NCBI GenBank assembly: GCA_034670405.1
Contig: JAXDDX010000163.1
Location: forward strand, 372,001 to 436,000
Length of the DNA stretch: 64,000 nucleotides
Direction: 5' to 3'
Source: Hoplostethus atlanticus
Taxonomy: Eukaryota; Chordata; Actinopteri; Trachichthyiformes; Trachichthyidae
Positions 1 to 11,974 of the stretch are shown here, piece after piece. Position 1 is the first letter of the stretch. Each line of letters starts with the position of its first letter. The notes beneath the pieces are model-generated. The model saw only the letters and a program-made list of their open reading frames with translations. It made no database searches and was not told the origin of the DNA. Made by a program: the position numbers and the translations under genes.

Positions 1-104
1 AAAAAAAAAACACTAAACCACTGTTCTACATTATGAAGTACTACGCAGTAAGATATGTAACTTGCAGTACAGCCAGTGTTGCAGTTGCCACGATTCCTAC
101 ATCA

Positions 105-134
105 TGTGTGAGTGTGTGTGTGTGTGTCTGTGTC
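105..134. repeat. (GT)n microsatellite, interrupted
   Basis: Alternating GT with single-base interruptions. Confidence 0.9.
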
Positions 135-178
135 TGAGTTGCCATTGCAGGACAGACAGTCTGGCGGGCAGGGCAGTC

Positions 179-198
179 GGGGGGGGCGGGGGGGGGGG
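179..198 (+). repeat. G-run with G-quadruplex potential
   Basis: Eight G, one C, then eleven G. Such a run could form a G-quadruplex; that is inferred from sequence only. Confidence 0.7.
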
Positions 199-1244
199 TG
201 CAGCAGACGCTTTGGCTCCCCTGGGTTGGTGACAGGGGACACCGCAGGGGGCCAGCTGACACCTGTGCCACTCTGAGCGAGCCTGCACCTCATCTGGCCT
301 CTTGCTCTTTGTTTCACTCCCCGCCTCTCCACGCTTTCTCCACTCGTCCTGTAAATGCCATTTCTATATTGGTATCGAGTGTTTTTGTTGAGGTTATGTT
401 TCACCTCCATAGCTTCCATGCTTGTGTGTGTACACGCAAGCGTTGACATACACGCTCAGACCTTCGGCTAGGTGTTAATTGGTAGGTAAGAATTATTTAC
501 ACTTGCCAGTGAGTGCTAGAAAGACGATAATCACAGGAACATGTTTTTAAGTCATTATAGTTTACTTTTCCTTGACAGTAAGGATTATTTCCATGTGCTG
601 TTTGACCCAGCGTTACCGATGCTTGTGCACATGCTCCAGATTGCACATACACAGCAAATCAGTGAGACAAAAGGACTGTGAAATGAGGGCCTCATCTTCC
701 ATATTGTATTTGACGATTAAGGTCTTTTGTTAGGCGTGATGACACGGCTGCGAAGATTGTTGTCGTTTTTTTCAAGATGATGTTTTGTCGTATGGAACCG
801 TATACATCCCGGCTGTAATTGAGATGCCACCTACTATAAGTCTGTATCATACATCATAAAATAGGAGTACACACAGGTCTGTCTGTGATGATAACATCCT
901 CACCAGGGTTGTACCGATGAGGTTGTACCAATGAGGTACTGATGGTGCGTCATCATCCATTCAAACAACAAACCCCTTTGTTTCAGGTGTGGTTCCGGCC
1001 CTCTGCTACCCCGAGCCTATCCTCTCATGTCTACACAGGGATGAAACATTGATGCTAAAAGGAGCTGCGGCCTTGATTAGAGCAGATGTGACATGTTTGT
1101 CAAATGACCTACTTCTGTCCCGATTATGAATTAAAATTGTATGATGGAGACTGGGGTGGCTAATGAATGATACATGGTGGGGGTGGGGCCAAGTGGGTGG
1201 CACTGACTGTGTGGTGGGCATAGAAAGGTTACATGTAAATAAAT

Positions 1245-1273
1245 ATGTGTTTGTCTGTGTATGTGTGTGTGTC
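1245..1273. repeat. (GT)n microsatellite, interrupted
   Basis: GT-rich tract with TT and TA interruptions. Confidence 0.8.
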
Positions 1274-1370
1274 GTGACTATCTGCCTACACGTGAATGAA
1301 TGTGTACATATCATAAAGGGCCTGCATCATTCAGAAGTGTACGTACACACACGTAGACACATGCGCCTGC

Positions 1371-1388
1371 GCACGCACACACACACAC
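1371..1388. repeat. (CA)n microsatellite, short
   Basis: CA repeat preceded by several mixed ACAC/ACGC tracts from about 1346. Confidence 0.75.
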
Positions 1389-1824
1389 TTACCTATGCAC
1401 CGCCTGCCCAGCCTATGCACTAATGCACTAATGGCTCTTTAACTGCTTGAGTGTTTGCAGGGAGGTTGCTGTAGACAGATGTTATCTGGCCCTTCTCTCT
1501 GTAGGAGGCGAGAGTGCGGCTCTAATGGTCTGTGCATGTGGAACCTGGGCTCGGGCTCGGGGTGGAAATGCATCCTGCTGATCCGGCCCCTTTAGCTACT
1601 TAGCCGCTGAATTAGTTAGCGTGGGAAGAAAGTTGACTGAGAAAAGAAATGAATTTTCCCCATATAGCACCAGACCTATTGTGCCAACATCAGCAAACCA
1701 TCCATTGCTTGTGGTAACTGCCGTTGCCCTTCCAGTGAGATAAACACAGGTTTTAAGTAGGATGGCTGAGGCTGCTTTTGATAAATGAACCTTGGCTCCT
1801 CTGATGAAAAGTTGCATGTCCGTC

Positions 1825-2095
1825 TGCCCCCCCGCCCTCGTTTCTCTTTCTTAGTCACTCCCTCTTTCCCTCATCCTTCCCCTCTTTGTCTCCCTCCTCT
1901 CTCCGTCTCGCTCGCTCCCTCTGACTCGGTGAGGCAGAACTGTGTGCGTCGTGAGAGATCATATCCTCTTGACCTTGCTCTAGGAGTTCTGATATATTTC
2001 ATCTCTCATCGATTTTCTTTCCTCTGCCATTTTTTCTTATCGCCCACTCCCTCCCTCCCATCACCATCTTTCTCCCTCTCCACAAAATCATTTTC
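1825..2095 (+). repeat. Plus-strand pyrimidine-rich block
   Basis: Runs of CCCTC, CTTTC and TCTC dominate for about 270 bases, so the strands are strongly asymmetric (C/T on plus). Reading frames here encode only low-complexity S/P/L/F-rich peptides and are not genes. Confidence 0.75.
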
Positions 2096-2323
2096 ATCTC
2101 TCATCTCATACAAACATACTAACAGAATTTCTATTAGTCAGAAAAAAGGAATGGAAAAAAAAAAAGCAAGAAAGAAAAGAGGACAGGACAAGATTGCATT
2201 TTCCATCAGAGTGAACTCTGAGAAAATGTCCACAAACAATAGAAAAATAAAGGTATGCTAGAGAAGTAAAGATGAGAAAAGGGAGGAAAAGAAAATCAAT
2301 ACACCCACCTACATGCATGCGTG

Positions 2324-2346
2324 CACACACACACACACACACACAC
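2324..2346. repeat. (CA)n microsatellite
   Basis: Uninterrupted CA tract. Confidence 0.95.
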
Positions 2347-2911
2347 ATGAAAGGGCACGTGTTTTATGGATGAGCCTTACTTCCAGAGTAACCATTTACC
2401 CCTACACAATAACACTGAGACCAAATACCTTGGTGTCACTACCTGTAAAAGGGAAGAAGAGTCTCACCTCGTCTTCTTTCTTCAAGTGACTTTTTGACCT
2501 CAATGCCCGCCGCTAATGTGTTTTGACCAACACAGTCTGTCCCATTAGCATCCATGCTGTTGGAGGCCACAGGGTCACACGCCGTATGGTGTAACGGTCA
2601 GGGTTCAGGGTTATTGTTACTCCGGTGGCAGTGGCGTTGTGTTTACTGTCCACGGAGGTCACTTGGTTCACGACCCGCTGCCCTGGCGCAACTGGATGCT
2701 CCCTATGGAATGGCTGTATGTAATGTCGTGCGTCGGATCTCAGCTGTCAATCAAACCCTTTTGCGTCACCTGTCAGTCGTGTGCTTGCTGCCTTGTTAGG
2801 GATGAGTAACTGTGAGAATAGACACAGGATGGAAAACTGTGTCAAAGTGGAATACAATGGTTGGGCTAGTGTTGTTTCATCTCATTCTCCCTCAATTGCT
2901 TATTAGTAGGA

Positions 2912-2912
<1 letters not shown>

Positions 2913-2947
<35 letters not shown>
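2913..2947. repeat. (AC)n microsatellite
   Basis: About 17 uninterrupted AC units. Confidence 0.95.
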
Positions 2948-2950
<3 letters not shown>

Positions 2951-3285
2951 TCTGCTGTCAACAGCTCCCAGAAATCGGTACCTTTTCTTAGTCGAATGAG
3001 TCGAGTGAGTCAACATTTCTGGGTAGGAGTGGCGCAGACTAAGCAGCCAGAACAGACCCTCTATTGATTGGTCGGTTCAATTCAAAACAGTGTTACGCAA
3101 TATCTCGCTCCAGCTTCCCCCTCCATAAAAACTCATTATTATGTAATCTGATGAATTCAGATTCGGGGAGATGGAGATTTCCATTGGGTGCAGTTTTAAA
3201 TTGGGTGCTCACATAATATTCCCCCTGATGGTTTTTGAAAAGTCATGTAGTGATGAGCTTTTTCCTGTTTTCCCCCATTTTTGTG

Positions 3286-3302
3286 TTTTTTTTTTTTTTT
3301 TT
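3286..3302 (+). repeat. Poly(T) run
   Basis: 17 consecutive T on plus. Confidence 0.9.
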
Positions 3303-3544
3303 CTGGTTCTTTCTTCTGTTCTGGTTTGTTTTCCTTTAGGTTATAATGAGGGGAGCCGCTGGGGTCAGCTTGGTGTCAGTCCATATTGCTTTTCCAAACA
3401 GATACAGCCATCAGAAAACTCTTTGTTTATGCCCAAACAGACAGCCAGATCAGTCTCTGCTTCTTTGTAACCCTGCTCCTCTCTCTCTCTCTCTGTCTGT
3501 GTCTCTTTCTCCCACTCTTACTTCTCTCTCATTCTGTGTTGTTG

Positions 3545-3546
<2 letters not shown>

Positions 3547-3591
<45 letters not shown>

Positions 3592-3592
3592 C
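3547..3592. repeat. (GT)18(GC)5 compound microsatellite
   Basis: An uninterrupted GT tract passes directly into (GC)5. The whole 46 bp is alternating purine-pyrimidine, the composition that best favours Z-DNA. Confidence 0.95.
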
Positions 3593-6032
3593 TATGTTAT
3601 CTAAACAATAGCCTGTCCTCTACCAGGCCTGTCTAGCCTGCTGAAAAGGGAAAGGTTAGAGCCTTGGCGCTTGGCAGCATTTTTCCCTAATTGGCATTTG
3701 TAGACAGGCAGAGATAAATAAATAAACGAAATCGGGGAGTTCAATAGACAGCAGTTCACATAAGGTCCTCTGTTGTTCTATTGATTACATATTGGTTTAG
3801 CAGAAATGACATTTAGTGATGAGAGGAACAAATTAGAGTAACAAGCCGATGCTCTGACTAAATATTTGTCCATTTCTCTTTGGTGTTTAAAGATGAAACG
3901 TATGACAGCTTTAGTGTTCCTTGGTGTATTTACAATACCTGAAACTGAAGTTCACTTTGACAGTATGTGCTTTGTCCACATAATGTATTTTCTCAATCAT
4001 TCTATGCATTCTCTGAAATTTGATCAATCAATTTGATGCAAAATGAGTTGAATTCTGTAGTAGCTGAGGAGGAGGAGGCTTTCTGTACAGTGACGATCAC
4101 CTTGCAGTCTGCCAGCGCTAAAGCTGAGAGCTCTGAGCCCCTGCTGAGATAAGGAGAGACAATGGAAGAAAGAGATTTAAAATGTGGGAGAGGGAATGTT
4201 TTGACTGCAGGCTAGACCCCAGTGAGAGGGGAAAAGAGGTGAGACATACAAGGTTTTATGGTGTCAGATTTAGGCACAGAAACAATCTCACGATGTTGCA
4301 GTAGTGTTGAGATGGAGGGGAGAAATACTTTATTCTGTCTACACGGATGCAGTGTGAAGATTAACATTATATCTATAGTTGTATTGTTAATATTGTGTTA
4401 ATAACAGTATAGTATAGTATCAATTAATATTGTGTAGAGTAATCAACAATCTATTTGTCTCAGTTTCTTCTGTGTATTTTAGGTGTAAGATCACATTTTG
4501 TAGAGCTATCTTGTTCTTTCATGACATGTGATCCACCACTGGGACCACGAGTGGCGGTTTTCCAGGCTGTGTACCGCCTGTAAAGTCGATGCTGTCACCT
4601 ATTTTGGTTTTGGGAAGTATTAGTTTGAAACAGACGTGTCCATTCATCATTTGCAAAGATATTTGAAGGGTTTGATTCCAAAGGACTGCACATGCATGTC
4701 CATGAAAATAACTTCCAGCTCAAATGTATTTGGGATTATTTCATAAATGGGTTCATTTTTAAGACTGTTAAGAGTTTTTTTTGAAATGGTGGATATCTCA
4801 CTTTCATTTGTTACCTCAGTGGATGCGTCATGTGCTTTTGTTTTGCATCACGCTCTAGCTCCCCATTAGGTTTCTCTCCTATCGGGATGTGGGGCTCCCT
4901 GCAGTGGCTCCCTCATTAAGGGCCGTGGACGGCTGAGCTGGCCAGAGGAATGTATTCTCCTGGTCTGTGTTTCACTGGGGCTTTCACCGAGTTCACAAGT
5001 CATCCCCCCGCAGCCCTCCGAGCGACATAGTGGACAACAGACAGATTTTGTTTTGGTTTAGTCGGTTGCATCAATGGGTGTTTTGTTCGTTCCCTTTTGA
5101 ATAACATTTTTGTCTGGCGTGGGTTTAACAGATTACGCAACACTGTGAATTGGGGCACAATTGTGGCTAAAACGATAATCCAGATTATTTTTCTATATGT
5201 TTTGATAACAATTATTAATCACAGTTATTAAATAGATAGAAACTCCTTATCATGGATCACTGTGGCTGGTACATGGCCTTACCTAACCCTGCCCATCCCA
5301 TCATGGAGAGCAAAGGTCATGGTGGGCAGCTTGACCTCTGTGTATTTTCATGGTTGAGTCTACCTGACCCTGTGGAGAGAGAAGCGACTGCAGAATGCAA
5401 GCCGTGGCAATCTGTCCCCTGTGTGCTCATGGTTGGTCCCTCTAGGACAGCCAGCTCCACGTCTGACATTTACACACACCTCACACACCTCTCAGTAAAG
5501 GGGACAGGCTGAATAGGTCAGCGTGGATATGAGAGAGAGGCTGTAAGACTATCCATTAACTTACATCTTAAGTTACACCTTCAAGTATGTGGAATATTGC
5601 TTTACTCTAGTTGTGTAACCCTTACTAACCCTCACTGTAACTGGAAACTTTGTTACACAAGCTGATCGCACACAGTCGATACTCTGGTGGTGGTCTGCCT
5701 CTGGAGGACAGATGGTTAGAAACGAGGATCAGAGTCGGCCCCACGCCAGGAATACCGCTCAACAACAAAAAACAAGACCAAAGCTGTTTTGTAACAATCC
5801 GGTGTCTCATCATGACTCTTACCAAATCATGACTTAACCCTTTGTCAATGGTTGTTCTTATTGTGCCCTAAACAAATATAACCAAAGTCACTCTTCTGAC
5901 AATCTTAAATGTAACCACAATTTTTGTTGCAAGCAATAAGAACATTTGGGATTTGTCATTGTTTGTAGATAGCTTTTTATTAGTTTTTAACATTGGTTCA
6001 TAGGTGCTATAAACAACAATATGTCAATATAA

Positions 6033-6033
<1 letters not shown>

Positions 6034-6064
<31 letters not shown>
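6034..6064. repeat. (GT)n microsatellite
   Basis: Uninterrupted GT tract. Confidence 0.95.
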
Positions 6065-6065
<1 letters not shown>

Positions 6066-6173
6066 GATGCGACAGTGGGATATCACTGAAATGCAGTGTG
6101 TTGATGGGAATCCCAGTCAATCAAACCACGATTGACCAGCATAACATTTGAACAGTGATTTACATTAGAAAGT

Positions 6174-6210
6174 TCTCTCTCTCTCTCTCTCTCGCTCTCT
6201 CTCTCTCTCT
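6174..6210 (+). repeat. (CT)n microsatellite, one interruption
   Basis: CT tract with a single TCG interruption. Confidence 0.9.
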
Positions 6211-6372
6211 ACCATTAACCATACGCACTGTGTATTAGAATGGCTCAAGATTTAGAGTGCTGTCCGTGGTGCTGAAAACAAATCTTTCCCTGCCAATACA
6301 TTTGCACTCAATTGTGTAATAAGTCTCTGCGTGAGCATGTGCCAGTGTGCACCCGTCCATGCTAGCAGCATG

Positions 6373-6408
6373 CGTGTGTGTATGTGTCTGTGTGTGTGTG
6401 TGTGTGTG
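6373..6408. repeat. (GT)n microsatellite, interrupted
   Basis: GT units with TA and TC interruptions. Confidence 0.85.
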
Positions 6409-6563
6409 AGTGCATAACTCCATTATCTGTGCGTCTGAACAGTTTTCCCGTCCCATGCATCATCCACCCCCGTCTGTCTTCATGTCAGGACTGATAACGG
6501 CTCCTATTGCCCACAGAGATGACTAATCAATAACACACCACCATGGTAACAACAGCACGTTGT

Positions 6564-6564
<1 letters not shown>

Positions 6565-6600
<36 letters not shown>
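6565..6600. repeat. (CA)18 microsatellite
   Basis: 36 bp uninterrupted CA. Confidence 0.95.
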
Positions 6601-6603
<3 letters not shown>

Positions 6604-6714
6604 ACAATATTGGCCCGCTGTCCTCAAACATTACATTTGCTGCTGTAGGCTGACAAAGAAACTATTGTTTTCTGATTTCAGGATACCTGGAAGACTCATG
6701 CTTCGACAACCACG

Positions 6715-6729
6715 CCCCCCCCCCCCCCC
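6715..6729 (+). repeat. Poly(C) run
   Basis: 15 consecutive C, followed by C-rich and CA sequence up to about 6770. Confidence 0.85.
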
Positions 6730-7402
6730 TGCCCCTCAACCCCCACCCACACACACACGGACACGCTCACACATTCACAAATCACACGCACATGCACTTG
6801 CCAGTGTGCCAATGGACCCGCAATCAGTCACGCATTATCAGCCTGACATTATCACTATCAGACGCGGAGGAAATTTCTTTTTTAACAAAGAATCTTCAGT
6901 TTCTTTCTCCTTGCATCACGCTCCTCCATTTGTTCTGTTGCCTTCTTATCTATTGATGTTCTTCACTTTGATACTTTCCTAGTACGAGGGCCCCGTCGAC
7001 GTCTTTGGGAGCTAAATCAGCAACCGCAGCTGAGTGGGACTGCTTACTGATTTCACATGATTCAGTGGCCCTCACCTTCAATCAGTATCTCAGTCCGCCT
7101 CAACAGAATAACGGAGAGGATGGATGACAATAAATGCATAAAAAGCCTTGGAAGTACTCTGACAAAGTACCTTACCTTCTCCCCCCTCTATATATTTCTT
7201 GTCTTTTTCTATTTCAGTCTCTCTCTCCTGTTCTCATTGAGGTGTAATGCCCATAGACAGACTGGCCCGTATAAAAGCTTGTCTGCTGCCCTGATTCCCC
7301 CCTGAGGTGCCATCCTGACCCAATAACTCCTCCATTCCTCTCTCATGCTTCATTCACTCCTCTTTCTGCTTGCTCCCTTCTCGCTTATCCTCTCTCGCTC
7401 TG

Positions 7403-7420
7403 TCTCTCTCTCTCTCTCTC
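7403..7420 (+). repeat. (TC)n microsatellite
   Basis: Uninterrupted TC tract within a pyrimidine-rich stretch starting near 7320. Confidence 0.85.
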
Positions 7421-8367
7421 CCTCCGGTGGCCAGAATGCTGTAATTGAGTTTTTTATTCAAGTCAATTAAAAGTGCAGGCCCAGCTAGAGACAAAACAAG
7501 TCTGTGTAGTCGCTTTTTTTTCCTTGGGCTGCCTCGCTATTTATTCAATTATTATTGTTCTTTATATCACTCACTAGCTAAGAAAGCGTGGGGTGTGTAC
7601 TTTCATTTCATATGTGTCATTAAACTGTTTTGACATTGTTTACAATGTAATTTATCTTTCTCTATGATGCCTCCCCTTCCCCCAAAAGAAATCCCATTTA
7701 AATGGTAATTCAAACTTCCATTAAGTTGCGGCCTTTGTGAATGCCATACAGAAGTTGCTCTATTCCTCCCTCCTGCCTCAGCAACCATCTGAGGCATGAT
7801 TGTTTACTCCCAGAAAACCACATATTCATCAGATTGAAACAGCAGCTTTGTCATCTTCTGTTGATAATGCGTTCCTTTTCTCATTAAACATCATATTTTG
7901 TTAGCCACTGACATGATGAATGATAGTACAAGTTCATAGGGATCATGCATGATGATAGAGCATCATAACTTACTATCTGTCTTAACTGTCTCCCCATGCG
8001 TATTTGTAATCAGAGAGGGTTCACATAGATCTGAATGAGCTGGTCCACAGCAGACTCAGTGTCTACGCTTGGGTTGGAATTCATATGCAGATGTTGACAC
8101 AAAATATGCTGCATATCAGTACTTAAATGTTTTCTCTCTTTCTCTCGTTTACCAAATTGAAATTCAGAATGTGCAATATAGAGATATTGAAGAGTGAAGG
8201 TGACGCCTTTCATATGCAAATGGGAAATGAAATGCGAGATTTGCAACATCCATTAAAGAAGAGCAGAGAGATTTGTGGTGGCTGTGGGGCTAATTTTCTC
8301 TAAATGCCTTAATCAGCAAACAGTTCTGGAATACATAAACTCTGGAATGGAATTTTGCCTATACATG

Positions 8368-8407
8368 CACACACACACACACATGCACACACACACTCAC
8401 ACACACA
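8368..8407. repeat. (CA)n microsatellite, interrupted
   Basis: CA units with TG and TC interruptions. It is followed by four AGTAC-like units at about 8411-8428. Confidence 0.85.
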
Positions 8408-8429
8408 TGCAGTACAGTACAGTACAGTC

Positions 8430-9400
8430 ATTATATCTCTGACATAGCTAAGTTGAAGGGGTGGAGGGGTGGAGGACCAAACTGATATTGTCCTTGTCTT
8501 CTAGCCCTCTGTTTGTTGTTTATAAACCTTATGCTTTTTTTTTTTTTTTCTAATTAAAGAGACATTTTGTTTGTCTGTTACATATTAAGCAAGCCCTACT
8601 GAAAAAACTAAATTCAATGTGGCCCTGCGTATTACATTTTCTAATGCCTTTTCAATTGGCAAATTATACAATATAAGTATTATAGGTAATTAGTAATAGC
8701 CCATTATATTATTGTACATTTTTAATATATAGAGACATGCTGTGCTAAGAGCGGTAGCATTTGAATCACTTGAATCATTTTGAATCACCCTTAAAAATGA
8801 GGATATAGAATCCTTCAGAAGCTTTTGAACGTCCCATCACAATGATAAAATACTTCAGTCCCCTTGAGGATTCTCCCTGACATTCAAGCCCTCCCGTTAT
8901 TCTCCCTGAACCACTGACCCTCTTTGACGTTATCATGCTCTTTTCATTCGCGGCTTGCTTTTCACCACCACTGACCTTGAGTAATTATGGTAGGTATATA
9001 GAAGGGACACAGTTACAGGTATTGAAGGCATGTGAGACTGATGTATTCTTTCTGTAGGGGAAGTTTGAAAACATGGTTGTATTCCTGTTGTCCATCTCTT
9101 TTTTTTTTGTTGGCAGTAAAGTGTAAAGTGACCTCCTGTAACCAGAATGCTGACTATGTTCTAACAAGCACATCTATACTTCATTCATTAATGCAATTAT
9201 AAGCAATACTTAAACCTGTACTATGTAACTTTCTGTAATTTAGTCTTTGGCGGACCCAAGTGGCAGCAAAAGGTAACTGGAGGCCGTAGCCTGCTGTAGC
9301 GATAGCCGAGGTGCTAGCTCGCTCACTGCTGTTTTGGAGTTTGGTAGTTAAGATTCGATTTGTCACTTCCTGCGCTCGGAGAAAAATTTCCCACCAGTGT
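8430..9400. other. Non-coding stretch, no gene seen
   Basis: AT-rich with a 15-base T-run near 8535-8549. Nothing gene-like is seen. The segment at 9210-9360 is more GC-rich and may be an unrecognised repeat, being placed directly beside element debris. Confidence 0.5.
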
Positions 9401-9407
9401 CCAGAAC

Positions 9408-9592
9408 TTCAATACCACACAATACTACACTATACCACACAATACTAAAACAATGCTACACAGTACTACATTATACTGCACAATGCCGCAAAGTACTACA
9501 CTAAACTACACCATGCCACACAGTACTACTCCATGCTACACACTGCCACTCAGTACTACACTATGCTACACAATACCACACGACACTTGGCT
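9408..9592. repeat. Degenerate 10-bp-period minisatellite
   Basis: About 18 imperfect copies of a TACTACACTA/TACACAATAC-like decamer. The repeat has no stop codons in one plus-strand frame, giving an artefactual T/Y/H-rich peptide. It lies just beyond the 3' side of the minus-strand LINE remnant. Confidence 0.8.
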
Positions 9593-9639
9593 TTGCTCAA
9601 TACAACCTAGCTGTGCTTACCTTAGCGTGCTCCCCAGCT

Positions 9640-11260
9640 AGCGTTCTTCCTCCCTATCCGCAACCACTCTCTTGCTCCTTCCTCTGCCTAGGACATATTC
9701 CTAACCGCTTGTTTCAAACTCCATCTGCGAATGCCCAACTCACCTAGCAATGCAAAGACGGACTTTGCCACAAATCCTCAACAACCAGCTTCCATCGGCC
9801 TTTTAACCTCACTGTTCTGCCTCGGGCTGCCATCTTTGCATATGTCGTTTTCTTCCGCTCGTTTGCCAGGGGACCGTAAGCTCAATATAATAAACAAATT
9901 TCTGCGCTTCTGACCACACCAGCATGTCTGGCCTTAGGCTAGTGCTAACTATCTCCGTCGGCACAGTTAACTGCTCAAACAAGTCTACCTTCATTTTCCA
10001 GTCTCCGTCCACTCCTAGCTGTCCCGGATCAAGCCTGCATGAGTCGTCCCATATTCTTACCTTTTCTCCCTCACGTACAAAGTCAATTTGTTTACTTACA
10101 GTTTTCCCCCAACTGCTGCTGACAAACATTTCAACACCTGGTTATGTCGCTAAGTGTATTGCCCTTGGGAGGGACTAACTTTACACCCTGACAGTATATG
10201 CTTGAGCGCGCCTAAGGCAGCATCCTCACCTGTCCACGGGTAAAGATTTTGGGGCGATGGCAGCACATCATAAGTAGCCCCTATAATAAATCCAATTCGA
10301 CTTGCCTCCATGCTCCACAACTCTCCACTTCAAATGTATCTTATGCACTGCCTCTTTTTTTGGGTTCCACTTCCACCCCGTTTCCACCCCGTGGCTACAC
10401 TCCTAACCACTGGATCCTTTGACTGGGTCAGAGTCATTTCCAATCTAACCATGGCACACTTGTACTTTTCTGTCAGGCTGGAATTCTCTTTGGGAATGAA
10501 AATTCCCCCTGCTCTACGCCATACTTTTGGAATAAACTCTTCCAGACTAACTTCATCATCTTCTATAGAAACCTCAGCACATCTGGTGCACTCTTGTATA
10601 GCCGGTAGGGGACTCCGTTAGGCCCCGGGGCTGAAGAGGCCCTTGCACGCCTCACTACCTCTTGTACCTCTTTCCACCTTGGTGGTCTAACATCACACTG
10701 AAAGTCTATCTCTCCAATTGGTGGAACATTGAGGAGCAGCTCTAGCTCTCTAAACCTTTCCCTATCTATGTGCACCTTTTCCAAATATTCCCCAAGCTCC
10801 TGCTTAGTTGCCCTTAAACTACCACTCTTCTCCTTGTTAAATAATGATTTCAAAAATGTAAATGGATCCTTGTAAAATGCTATTCTGGCTCGCTCTTTCT
10901 TTTTCCTGTTTTTCATAATGGTCTGTGCTCTCCTTAATGCTACCAATCACTTCTTCACATCTGCCTGCAATATATGCCTTCTTTCTCCACTTCTGCAGCC
11001 TTCCTCCACAGCCTCCTAAGCTGCCTTCTCTCCCAGATGGTCTGTCTATCTCTTGTTGTCCCCTACCTCGATGCATGCCTTCTTCATTTTCGCCAAACCT
11101 TTCTACTCCCTACTCATGAATAATATCCCCCATTTTTTGTAATTTAGTTGCAGTTCCTTTAGCTTATCGAACACCATAACCAAGTCACTATTGATAACTT
11201 CCCCTTTCCTGCATTCAGAAGCCCCTGGCCACTTAACTCTAGGCTTCTGTGCACTAATCG
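9640..11260 (-). pseudogene. Broken non-LTR retrotransposon (LINE) with restriction-like endonuclease
   Basis: This is the wreck of a LINE polyprotein read from high to low coordinates. In order it shows a linker with VKWPGASE (about 11220), a basic segment RKKKERARIAFYKDPF (about 10850-10905), the start of a reverse transcriptase with ARASSAPGPNGVPYRLYK (about 10585-10640) and VWRRAGGIFIPKE (about 10490-10530). It then jumps directly to the post-RT segment MVRLEMTLTQSKDPV (about 10400-10450), followed by HILSGCKV (about 10180-10200) and a C-terminal endonuclease core with RPD then ELTVPW (9866-9934). The RPD-x14-E spacing fits the restriction-like endonuclease of the R2/NeSL/R4 group; that assignment is from family knowledge. 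The palm, with the expected catalytic YxDD region, is missing. A stop at 10563-10565 sits where the family is expected to have Trp, and at least three frame changes are present (near 11080, 10555 and 9860). It is not functional. Confidence 0.85.
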
Positions 11261-11621
11261 TTCCCTTTTTTGGTTGGCTAGCCTCTCTGCCTTCCTTGGT
11301 GCTAGAACCTGCCTCCACGGCAGGGGTGCTCATGTCCTGCGAACTGTGTGTTACTACCACCCGACTGACTTGACATAATTCTCTGCTCAATGAAGCGGGA
11401 GGGGCCAGTATTCTCTGTCGCAGCCCGACTTCATGAAATAGACCGATAAGATACTTTTTTACATAATGCAGCCAGGACAAGTGTCGCCTAAACACCTTAA
11501 GGCAGAGGTTTCCATCACGTTTATTCTGAAAAGAAGAGCACAAATCAAGCAAATCACCATGGTAACAGTAACCAGATAACTGGAGAGAAAATACAGTGAG
11601 TGCTGGTGGGCTAGTTTCCAC
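11103..11621 (-). pseudogene. Possible N-terminal region of the LINE
   Basis: An open frame of 172 codons runs directly upstream (minus direction) of the recognised LINE segments, and its last third (VKWPGASE onward) belongs to the same element. The first two thirds are cysteine- and histidine-poor and I do not recognise them. They may be a decayed zinc-finger N-terminus or unrelated flank. Confidence 0.4.
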
Positions 11622-11664
11622 TAACTACGGATCAAGTAGTAGTGAGCAAAACAGACACGTCTCT

Positions 11665-11970
11665 TATCATGTTGTGGCAGACTGCAGTATCTGCCACGGA
11701 AAAACTGTGCTGACAACAGCAGGTCGGCCATCTTGCCCCAGCTGAAGGGCATTACCAATCAGCCAGGTGGGAGCTGATTGCCACACAACATACTTAAAAG
11801 AGTGGAATCTACAGTGCAAGGGGGGAGAGCAGGAGGGCAGGGTGCTGAAGGGCCTCTTGACAAATCTTGGTTTCTGTTCATCGTAAGTAGTTCAAAGTAC
11901 CGTTTTGTTTGCAACCTTGCCTCCCGGCTGATCTGCTGTGCGTTTGCCCTCAGAATTGGCCTTTAATAAT
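11665..11970 (+). mobile_element. Possible solo LTR or LTR fragment
   Basis: The segment begins near TGTTGTGGCA, repeats a related sequence inverted (TGCCACACAACA near 11780), and has a TATA-like ACTTAAAAG at about 11791. It is followed by a G-rich leader and ends in AT-rich sequence. No primer-binding site, second LTR or coding region is visible, so this is a tentative call on architecture alone. Confidence 0.25.
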
Positions 11971-11974
11971 AATT

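Larger units (their letters stand above)
1..2320. other. Non-coding stretch, no gene seen
   Basis: No credible coding exon is seen. The stretch holds an A-run at its very start, short GT/CA tracts, a G-rich run near 180-198, and a plus-strand pyrimidine-rich block at about 1825-2095. A strong 3' splice-site-like sequence (pyrimidine tract then TGTAG/GAGG) ends near 1504, but no matching donor could be paired with it. Confidence 0.6.
2350..6030. other. Non-coding stretch, no gene seen
   Basis: Mostly unique AT-rich sequence with two microsatellites (2913-2947 and the 3547-3592 compound tract) and a T-run at 3286-3302. A strong pyrimidine tract ending CCTTTAG/G near 3340 resembles a 3' splice site, but no exon could be paired with it. 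Confidence 0.6.
6070..8360. other. Non-coding stretch, no gene seen
   Basis: Holds CT, GT and CA microsatellites, a C-run, and from about 7440 to 7940 complex AT-rich unique sequence with several TAATT/ATTAA motifs that could be a conserved non-coding element. No exon is supported. Confidence 0.55.

Noticed and set aside
102..449. Several overlapping frames rich in THTHTH or VCVCVC
   Set aside because: They are translations of CA/GT microsatellites. The same artefact recurs at most dinucleotide tracts in the window.
1785..2261. 158-codon plus frame
   Set aside because: It runs through a pyrimidine-rich block and an A-rich stretch, has only low-complexity composition, and no splice or motif support.
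2554..2799. 81-codon plus frame with W/C/R-rich peptide
   Set aside because: No recognisable motif, no splice pairing, and length expected by chance.
9809..10178. Plus-strand frames over the LINE
   Set aside because: Shadows of the minus-strand element; its recognisable motifs are only on minus.
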